This document shows positions 1 to 5,252 of a DNA stretch of 31,820 bases, piece after piece. This DNA is from Lachnospiraceae bacterium (GTDB lineage: Bacteria > Bacillota > Clostridia > Lachnospirales > Lachnospiraceae). The position numbers and the translations under genes are program-made. Position 1 is the first letter of the stretch; each line of letters starts with the position of its first letter. The notes under the pieces are model-generated. The model searched no databases and was not told where the DNA came from. It was given only the letters and a program-made list of their open reading frames with translations. The stretch is from the NCBI GenBank assembly GCA_900766925.1, contig CAAFXG010000425.1, positions 1 through 31,820 on the forward strand. The letters are read 5' to 3'.

Positions 1-280
1 AGAAAAATCCCCGAAGCGGCATGTTCGGATTATAGGTACTTTGATGTTCATACAAATTCATGGTGCAATCAATGAGGCATGAAACGTCATTTTTTACATT
101 CATGTACAATGCATTTTCCAACGTATTGATTTCGAGCTCATCCGGATTGTTATAGGATGTCCCATTTACTGCATTGTATAAACTGAGCAGTTCTTTTTTC
201 TCTTTAAAAATCATGTGGAAAAGAGATGCCTTGTAGGTTCGGTTCCCATGGATATTCTGATATTCAGTTGTATTTTTCAC
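1..280 (-). CDS. Rpn-family recombination-promoting nuclease / putative transposase, 5' part (partial)
   Basis: This minus-strand gene starts at GTG 280-278 and runs off the left edge without a stop, so only about 93 residues are visible. A GGAGG ribosome-binding site (minus strand of 289-293) supports the GTG start. The visible protein has the N-terminal pattern of the Rpn/PD-(D/E)XK nuclease-like transposase family common in Lachnospiraceae: an early KASLFHMIFKEKKELLSLYN stretch, an N-P-D-E-L segment, then a V-K-N-D-V-S-C-L-I-D motif followed by LYEHQSTYNPNMPLRG. In known members this precedes the nuclease core, and the proteins promote RecA-independent recombination. The catalytic residues lie outside the window. 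Such genes are often multicopy and next to repeats, which fits the palindromic element beside it. The family assignment is by recognition; whether the gene is intact cannot be judged. Confidence 0.75.
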   Translation of the reverse strand, partial: MKNTTEYQNIHGNRTYKASLFHMIFKEKKELLSLYNAVNGTSYNNPDELEINTLENALYMNVKNDVSCLIDCTMNLYEHQSTYNPNMPLRGFF

Positions 281-314
281 TTTTCTTTCCTCCATATTAG
301 CATAAACTTTTTGT

Positions 315-464
315 CAGTAACAGACAAATTTGAGTTACTGTACAGATGTCACTATCCCGCGAGGGTTTTCGCAAGAAAATCCCGAGTTCTGCAAGCAAAA
401 ATCCATTTGCGAAGCAAATTTTGCATGGATTTTTGCCTGTTACTGGAACGGAGTGAACAGTAAC
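315..464. repeat. MITE-like nested palindrome element
   Basis: The gene-free stretch 281-742 holds this highly structured element. CAGTAACAG (315-323) and CTGTTACTG (437-445) are perfect 9-bp inverted repeats. Inside are a 12-bp perfect inverted repeat, GCAAAAATCCAT (395-406) with ATGGATTTTTGC (425-436), whose loop holds a further hairpin ATTTGC-GAA-GCAAAT (405-419), and an imperfect hairpin GGGTTTTC/GAAAATCCC (363-383). CAGTAAC recurs at 458-464, pairing with GTTACTG 439-445. No convincing protein is encoded. It looks like a non-autonomous mobile element or a repetitive palindromic sequence; it has no second copy in this window. Confidence 0.6.
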
Positions 465-617
465 AAAGTTGGAGCAATACATTTATCAATTCTGAAATAC
501 TATTTTGTAATGGATTTTGGATACGCCGGCGAGCTGCCGTAAAAGAAATAATTTGAAATTATCAAGACTTCTTCAATATATCATTTACATACTGCAAATT
601 CAATTATTTTTTTGAAA

Positions 618-641
618 GAACAGGTTTTATGAACAGGTTTT
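618..641. repeat. 11-bp tandem direct repeat upstream of the two-component operon
   Basis: GAACAGGTTTT occurs perfectly at 618-628 and 631-641, a 13-bp period, about 30 bp upstream of the CTTCATC/CTTAATC boxes of the response-regulator promoter. It could be an extra regulator site. The sequence shows only the repeat; the role is inference. Confidence 0.4.
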
Positions 642-660
642 AACTTCTTCATTTTCTCCA

Positions 661-719
661 TCTTCATCAAATCTTAATCAGATTTCCACTTTTTTCTTCA
701 TCATTTTTCAGGTTATAAT
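661..719 (+). promoter_or_regulatory. Probable promoter and response-regulator box of the two-component operon
   Basis: The heptamers CTTCATC and CTTAATC sit 11 bp apart within 662-679, a spacing typical of OmpR/PhoB-type response-regulator sites. A TATAAT -10 hexamer follows at 714-719, with no good -35, as expected of an activated promoter. The block 661-698 matches 2433-2470, upstream of the DUF3048 lipoprotein gene, at 32 of 38 positions, and the distance from block start to TATAAT is similar (53 and 51 bp). This suggests autoregulation and a shared regulon. Confidence 0.5.
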
Positions 720-742
720 GCTTCCAGAGAGGAGTGAAAGGG

Positions 743-1441
743 ATGTATAAAATATTAATCTGTGATGACGAAAAAGATATCGTAAATGCTCTGAAAATCT
801 ATTTGAATGATCCAAACTATCAGCTATTCGAAGCATATAACGGAAAAGAAGCATTAGAAATCATGAAGAGAGAGGAGATTCATTTACTTCTTTTAGATAT
901 TATGATGCCGGAAATGGATGGGATTTCAGCTATGGCAAAAATCAGGGAATTTAGTAATGTACCGATTATATTACTGACAGCCAAGAGTGAGGATATGGAT
1001 AAGGTCCTCGGCTTAAATGTCGGTGCCGATGATTATGTTACGAAGCCATTTAATCCTATAGAGCTTTTGGCAAGAATTCGTTCCCAGCTGAGACGTTATC
1101 TGCAGTTTGGTGCGGGAACTGTAAAATCTGACACTTTATGTGTGGGTGGAATTGAACTGGATGACCAGGCAAAACAGGTAACAGTAGATGGGGAGATGGT
1201 TTCCCTTACACCAAAGGAATATGATATTTTGAAGCTCTTTATGGAAAATCCGGGAAAAGTATTCTCTCCAAAGGAAGTTTACCGCTTAGTTTGGAAGGAA
1301 GCTCCCTTAGGAGTGGACAATACAGTGGCAGTACATATTCGTCATTTGAGAGAAAAAATCGAATTGAATCCTGCAGAACCACGCTATTTGAGAGTGATCT
1401 TCGGACAGGGATATAAAATGGAGGCGGGTGGAAAAGTATGA
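743..1441 (+). CDS. OmpR/PhoB-family response regulator (VanR-like)
   Basis: A 232-residue DNA-binding response regulator of a two-component system. The receiver domain fills residues 1-115: acidic pocket D8/D9, phospho-acceptor D52 in LLLLDIMMPEMDG, T79 in LLTA, and K101 in the VTKPF motif. The C-terminal half (about 130-232) is the winged-helix OmpR/PhoB effector domain, ending in the typical RVIFGQGYKM wing. The family activates or represses promoters through tandem direct repeats, and such repeats lie at 661-680. An in-frame GTG at 734 exists, but AGGAG at 730-734 is 8 bases from ATG 743, so 743 is the better start. The stop overlaps the kinase start as ATGA, indicating translational coupling. 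It resembles VanR-type regulators of cell-envelope functions; the signal is unknown. Confidence 0.93.
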   Translation: MYKILICDDEKDIVNALKIYLNDPNYQLFEAYNGKEALEIMKREEIHLLLLDIMMPEMDGISAMAKIREFSNVPIILLTAKSEDMDKVLGLNVGADDYVTKPFNPIELLARIRSQLRRYLQFGAGTVKSDTLCVGGIELDDQAKQVTVDGEMVSLTPKEYDILKLFMENPGKVFSPKEVYRLVWKEAPLGVDNTVAVHIRHLREKIELNPAEPRYLRVIFGQGYKMEAGGKV

Positions 1442-2394
1442 AAAATAAGATAAAAGCTTTATTAAAAGAACTTATGGAAATCTGGCCTACCTATATTCAG
1501 CTGGGATTGTTTTATCTCATTCAATATATCGTATGGTACATTTTAAATGAAGAACACCTTTTCTTATCATATGTTTTTCTTGAATTCTTATACGTTATTG
1601 AATTCGCTTTCAGTATTTATGTAATCATCAAAGAAGTTTACATAAATAGACTACATAATAGGATTGATCATTTGACAGAAGGAATGAATCTGGCAGTCAT
1701 AGAACAGGTTAGAAGTGAGCGGATGAAGACCGAGCTGATTACCAATGTGTCACACGATTTAAAGACACCTTTGACCTCAATTATCAATTATGCTGATTTG
1801 ATATGCCAGGAGCCCTGTGAAAATGAAACAATTACAGAATATGCTAAGGTTTTAGAACGTCAATCAATACGTTTGAAACGGCTCATCGATGATCTGGTAG
1901 AAGCATCAAAGGCTAACACAGGTAATCTGGAGGTTTCTTTAGAACCATGCAGTGCTGAAATTCTACTGACACAGGTTTCAGGAGAATTTGAACAAAAGCT
2001 TTCTAATGCCGGTATGGAGCTGAAAATTATCCAACCGGAAGCACCGATTACAATCTTGGCCGATACCCGTCGGTTATGGAGAATTTTTGATAATTTGATG
2101 AACAATATTTGTAAATATGGTCAGACGGGAACACGTGTATATCTGATTCTGGAAACAACCGACACACATGCAGTATTTACATTCAAAAACACTTCCAAAT
2201 CAGAACTTATATTTACTGCCGAAGAGCTGACAGAACGGTTTGTCAGAGGGGATCTTTCACGTAATACAGAAGGAAACGGATTAGGACTGGCAATTGCAAA
2301 AACCTTAACTGAGTTGCAAAACGGTATCTTTGAGATCAATATTGATGGTGATTTGTTTAAAGTGATTTTAAAATTCCCTCAAATTAATAGTTAA
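1438..2394 (+). CDS. Sensor histidine kinase (VanS-like)
   Basis: A 318-residue membrane histidine kinase, partner of the response regulator it overlaps by 4 bases. Two hydrophobic segments (about 18-36 and 41-66) are separated by only a few residues, so almost no extracellular sensor exists and sensing is probably within the membrane or through a partner protein. HisKA follows with phospho-accepting H106 in TNVSHDLKTPLTSI. The ATPase domain has an N-box near 217-226 (FDNLMNNICKYG) and a G-box at 279-285 (GNGLGLA). There is no recognisable HAMP domain. The short sensor region resembles intramembrane-sensing kinases that act with transporters or lipoproteins, and the DUF3048 lipoprotein gene follows downstream. 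The kinase call is secure; the signal is not. Confidence 0.92.
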   Translation: MKNKIKALLKELMEIWPTYIQLGLFYLIQYIVWYILNEEHLFLSYVFLEFLYVIEFAFSIYVIIKEVYINRLHNRIDHLTEGMNLAVIEQVRSERMKTELITNVSHDLKTPLTSIINYADLICQEPCENETITEYAKVLERQSIRLKRLIDDLVEASKANTGNLEVSLEPCSAEILLTQVSGEFEQKLSNAGMELKIIQPEAPITILADTRRLWRIFDNLMNNICKYGQTGTRVYLILETTDTHAVFTFKNTSKSELIFTAEELTERFVRGDLSRNTEGNGLGLAIAKTLTELQNGIFEINIDGDLFKVILKFPQINS

Positions 2395-2432
2395 AATCCA
2401 ATTTTAAATAGATTTACAACAAAAAAATTAAA

Positions 2433-2489
2433 TCTTCATAAAATTTTAATTATATTTCCAATTATTTCTTAATTTGCTCAATCTATAAT
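2433..2489 (+). promoter_or_regulatory. Promoter with response-regulator-like box before the DUF3048 lipoprotein gene
   Basis: Positions 2433-2470 match the block upstream of the response regulator (661-698) at 32 of 38 bases, including the 11-bp-spaced CTTCATA/TTTAATT pair. A TATAAT lies at 2484-2489, 51 bp after the block start. This makes the lipoprotein gene the best target of the adjacent two-component system visible here. Confidence 0.5.
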
Positions 2490-2556
2490 TCTTTTCAGGA
2501 CAAGTATGGCAATTACTTTGAGACTACTATGCTGGAAACAGGGGGACTATAATTTT

Positions 2557-3660
2557 ATGAAAAAAAGAAAGATACTTTTGATTATTTCAATGTGTATACT
2601 TATGTTAAATGGTTGCGGAAAGGAAGGTGCTCAGACAAATTTGCAATCGCAGGTTTCAACGGAACCATTAATTTCAGAATCCGGCGAGAAGGTTACAAGT
2701 AATTTAACCGGTAAACAGGTAGATGCTTCTATTGGTTTACAAAGACCTATTTCCGTGATGTTTAATAATGCAAAGGAAGGCTGTCCTCAGACTGGTATCA
2801 GCCGTGCTGATGTAGTGTATGAAGCACCTCTGGCTGCAAATATAACACGTTTGATGGGTATCATGGAAGATTGGAGTGATCTTGAAAAAATCGGATCTAT
2901 CAGAAGTACCCGGGACTATTATGTATCCTTTGCATTGGAATTTGATTCCATTCATGTTCATTTCGGACAGGCAACTGCCTATGTGGGAGACTTATTGAAC
3001 AGTGAGGAAGTAGATAACATCAGTGGCAAAGTGGCTGGCATTAAACGACCGGCAGAAAATGCATTCTTCCGTACAGAAGACAGAAAAGCACCTCACAATC
3101 TTTATGCAAGTGCAGAAGGAATTATGAAGGATATTCAGAAATTTGGATATTCATTAAATCACGATGAAACTTTTTATGGAAAATTCAAATTTGCGAAAGA
3201 TGGTGAAGATCTGGATTACTCCATGTATCCAGATGCAACTGTCCTATATCCCGGTGGAAAAGAAGCAGGAAAACCAAATGGGTTCTCCAACGTAGGATCC
3301 TGCTTCAAGTATAATGAAGCCGATAAAAAATACTATCGTTATCAGTACGGGGCTGAGCATGTGGATGATATGACCGGAGAACAGCTGGCATACGAAAATG
3401 TTGTATTCCAATATTGCTACGGAGAAGTTCGAGACAAAGAAGGATATCTTGCTTTTGAATGCTTTGGAAGTGAGAAGAGCAACAAATCAATCGTATTTAC
3501 TGAGGGAAAGATGATAGAAGGTACCTGGTGGCGGGATGGCTCCAACAGTGAACCGGCAAAATATCTGGATGAAAATGGAAATCGAATTAAAATGAATCAG
3601 GGTAAAACATGGATCTGTATCATTTGGAACCAGTATTCTGAGGATGTTGTTATAGAATAA
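2557..3660 (+). CDS. DUF3048 (YerB-like) lipoprotein
   Basis: A 367-residue secreted lipoprotein of the DUF3048/YerB family. Start ATG 2557 is chosen over an upstream in-frame ATG (2506) because GGGGG at 2541-2545 precedes it and it gives a clean lipoprotein signal: MKKRK, a hydrophobic stretch, then the lipobox LNGC with lipidated Cys near residue 20. The mature part has the family hallmarks RPISVMFNN, SRADVVYEA, the IGSIRSTRDYY motif and a histidine-rich FDSIHVHFGQ segment; the C-terminal half includes APHNLYAS and VVFQYCYGEV. B. subtilis YerB is exported but its biochemical role is poorly defined. Its promoter box matches that of the upstream two-component operon, so it is probably a regulated envelope protein of that system. 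No paired downstream gene. Confidence 0.9.
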   Translation: MKKRKILLIISMCILMLNGCGKEGAQTNLQSQVSTEPLISESGEKVTSNLTGKQVDASIGLQRPISVMFNNAKEGCPQTGISRADVVYEAPLAANITRLMGIMEDWSDLEKIGSIRSTRDYYVSFALEFDSIHVHFGQATAYVGDLLNSEEVDNISGKVAGIKRPAENAFFRTEDRKAPHNLYASAEGIMKDIQKFGYSLNHDETFYGKFKFAKDGEDLDYSMYPDATVLYPGGKEAGKPNGFSNVGSCFKYNEADKKYYRYQYGAEHVDDMTGEQLAYENVVFQYCYGEVRDKEGYLAFECFGSEKSNKSIVFTEGKMIEGTWWRDGSNSEPAKYLDENGNRIKMNQGKTWICIIWNQYSEDVVIE

Positions 3661-3664
3661 TAGG

Positions 3665-3680
3665 GTGCAAAGAATCTTTG
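3665..3680. repeat. 16-bp palindromic repeat, copy 1 (left of toxin-antitoxin module)
   Basis: GTGCAAAGAATCTTTG is identical to 4467-4482; its core CAAAG-AAT-CTTTG is palindromic. The two copies bracket the RelB/YafQ-like module. No U-tract follows, so it is not an obvious terminator. Confidence 0.6.
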
Positions 3681-3813
3681 ATAATACAAATGCAATACGA
3701 TGTAAACGAAAAATTGACAAATTGCAGAAATTAACATATACTAAAGGAAAATATATCATAGGTAGAATAAATACTCTATTAATCATTATAATGAATTAGA
3801 AGGAGGTTTTAAA

Positions 3814-4083
3814 ATGGCTACAGTACCTACACAAGTAAGAGTAGATGAAAATTTAAAAAAACAGGCAACAGAACTTTTTTTAAATCTGGGAATGGATATG
3901 TCCAGTGCAATAAATATTTTCTTAAAACAGTGTGTTTTAAGAGGAGGACTTCCTTTTAGTGTTGAGATTCCACAATATAGACCAGAAGTTATGGATGCGA
4001 TGGAAGAAGCAAAAAAATTAAGTAAGGATCCAAATGCAAAGAGATACAGTAATTTTTCCGCTGCTCTGGAGGATCTTGATTAA
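3814..4083 (+). CDS. RelB/DinJ-family antitoxin
   Basis: An 89-residue antitoxin of a type II module. The N-terminal 50 residues form a ribbon-helix-helix domain (TQVRVDENLKKQA strand and first helix, then LGMDMSSAINIFLKQCVLRGGLPF), exactly the DinJ/RelB layout; the C-terminal third (about 55-89, charged, with SNFSAALEDL) would wrap and neutralise the toxin. An AGAAGGAGG Shine-Dalgarno lies just upstream. The TAA stop shares one base with the toxin start (TAATG), so the two genes are translationally coupled. Antitoxins of this family repress their own promoter with the toxin as co-repressor. The module sits between two copies of a 16-bp palindrome, which suggests it moved as a unit. Confidence 0.92.
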   Translation: MATVPTQVRVDENLKKQATELFLNLGMDMSSAINIFLKQCVLRGGLPFSVEIPQYRPEVMDAMEEAKKLSKDPNAKRYSNFSAALEDLD

Positions 4084-4364
4084 TGCCATATGAATTAATT
4101 CTTACGGGCAAATTTAAAAAGAGCTTGAAGTTAGCCCGGAAAAGAGGACTTGATATATCACTTTTAGAAGATATTGTTACTAAGCTTCAGAACAATATAC
4201 CTTTAGAAGAAAAGCATAGGGATCATGATTTAAAGGGGAAATTTCAAGGCTTTCGAGAATGCCATATTCAGCCTGATTGGTTACTAATCTATTTAAAAGA
4301 AGATGGTATTCTGACATTAACCTTGGTTGATACAGGAACACATGCTGACTTATTTAGGATGTAA
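4083..4364 (+). CDS. YafQ-family type II toxin (mRNA interferase)
   Basis: A 93-residue RelE-superfamily toxin of the YafQ branch. YafQ cleaves mRNA in the ribosomal A site. The residues that matter in E. coli YafQ have clear equivalents: His48 (HRDHDLKG), His61 and Asp65 (CHIQPDWLLIY), and the C-terminal His87 in TGTHADLF. Length and ending match the family, so the protein looks intact and active. It starts at ATG 4083 inside the antitoxin stop, which keeps expression tied to the antitoxin. A strong hairpin terminator follows at 4400-4430. Confidence 0.92.
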   Translation: MPYELILTGKFKKSLKLARKRGLDISLLEDIVTKLQNNIPLEEKHRDHDLKGKFQGFRECHIQPDWLLIYLKEDGILTLTLVDTGTHADLFRM

Positions 4365-4399
4365 TTAGACCAGAGTGTCTCTTGGATTTTTATTTTTAT

Positions 4400-4430
4400 G
4401 ACAGGGAAACTTTCCCTGTCTTGTTTTTTA
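4400..4430 (+). terminator. Rho-independent terminator of the toxin-antitoxin operon
   Basis: GACAGGGAAA and TTTCCCTGTC (4400-4420) form a nearly perfect stem followed by TTGTTTTTT. It is homologous to the terminator at 5212-5242. Confidence 0.85.
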
Positions 4431-4443
4431 ACCAGCAAATTAT

Positions 4444-4466
4444 CCACTTCCTTTGTCTAGGTATGA
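4444..4466 (-). pseudogene. Remnant of a BlaR1-like 3' end
   Basis: Directly after the 4400-4430 terminator, the minus strand reads Y-L-D-K-G-S-G-stop, aligned without gaps to Y-P-D-K-S-I-G-stop at the end of the intact BlaR1-like gene (5253-5276), with the adjoining terminator also homologous. Only about seven codons survive, and similarity stops where the 16-bp repeat at 4467 begins. It looks like a leftover of a duplication or replacement event. Confidence 0.5.
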
Positions 4467-4482
4467 GTGCAAAGAATCTTTG
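4467..4482. repeat. 16-bp palindromic repeat, copy 2 (right of toxin-antitoxin module)
   Basis: Identical to 3665-3680 (GTGCAAAGAATCTTTG). It starts exactly where homology to the BlaR1 3' end stops, so it may mark a recombination junction. Confidence 0.6.
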
Positions 4483-4543
4483 CGTGACTTATCGAGCTGG
4501 TTTTTGTATATTAACTAAAAAAATGAAAGGAACGATAAGATTC

Positions 4544-5185
4544 ATGGCTAAGGTAGGAAAGAATATCAGAACACAAAGAACCAAACAGGGAATGTCACAG
4601 GAAACACTGGCTGAGAAATTATTTGTAAGCAGGCAGACTATATCGAATTATGAGACAGGAAAATCATATCCAGATATCGATATGCTGGTGAAAATAGCAG
4701 AAGAGCTGCATGTAGAAGTGCAAGTGCTGATTTATGGTGAGGTGGTAAAAAAGAAGCCCCCTGTATTTGATAAAAGATATTTGATTACAGATATTGTGGT
4801 CAGCGTCCTGTTATATTTTATAACATGGATAATCGTACGGTGTAGACAGATTTCCCTGGATGTATCGCCTTTTGAGAATCAGATGTGGAATATGGGCTTT
4901 GCATTTGGCATTTTAATTCTACATATATTTGTACACTGGCTTATCGGGGTATATGAAAAACGAGACTTGTTGAAAGAAGAAATTATCTACGCTGGTTTAT
5001 CAAATATTTTAGAATTTGTCCTGGCGATTTTCATTCTTAATAATTTACGATTCATCACGGAACTATTCTATTTTCCCAGATACTACATCGCCTTATTTTT
5101 TGGGTTGTTGATAATTGTGGAAGCATGTATTACAATGATCAGGTATAGAAAACGATATTTACCAAAAGATAATAAAAGTGTCTAA
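4544..5185 (+). CDS. XRE-family regulator with four-helix membrane anchor
   Basis: A 213-residue protein: an N-terminal XRE/Cro helix-turn-helix (residues 5-62; MSQETLAEKLFVSRQTISNYE is the classic motif with recognition helix SRQTISNYE), then four predicted membrane helices (about 80-98, 115-136, 147-170, 178-200) and a short basic tail. ATG 4544 is chosen because it begins the domain and has AAAGGAA upstream; the longer in-frame extension to 4382 reads through the preceding terminator and is unlikely. XRE-TM fusions of this kind are common in Firmicutes and usually have small regulons; no target is evident here. The gene lies between two homologous terminators, suggesting it is a later insertion. 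Confidence 0.88.
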   Translation: MAKVGKNIRTQRTKQGMSQETLAEKLFVSRQTISNYETGKSYPDIDMLVKIAEELHVEVQVLIYGEVVKKKPPVFDKRYLITDIVVSVLLYFITWIIVRCRQISLDVSPFENQMWNMGFAFGILILHIFVHWLIGVYEKRDLLKEEIIYAGLSNILEFVLAIFILNNLRFITELFYFPRYYIALFFGLLIIVEACITMIRYRKRYLPKDNKSV

Positions 5186-5211
5186 ATATTATTACGTTGA
5201 TTTTATTTTTA

Positions 5212-5242
5212 GGACAGGGAAATATTCCCTGTCCTGCTTTTT
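5212..5242 (+). terminator. Rho-independent terminator after the XRE gene
   Basis: GGACAGGGAA and TTCCCTGTCC (5212-5234) form a 10-bp stem followed by TGCTTTTTTT. The T tract is on the plus strand, so it ends the XRE transcript rather than the convergent BlaR1 gene. It is homologous to the terminator at 4400-4430, including flanking bases. Confidence 0.85.
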
Positions 5243-5252
5243 TTCCGCTAAA

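Noticed and set aside
215..542. Open reading frames of 60-80 codons in the 281-742 spacer
   Set aside because: They read through the palindromic element, lack ribosome-binding sites, and resemble no protein.
4382..4543. N-terminal extension of the XRE regulator
   Set aside because: The extension passes through the terminator hairpin 4400-4430 and the 16-bp repeat, has no ribosome-binding site, and does not resemble protein.
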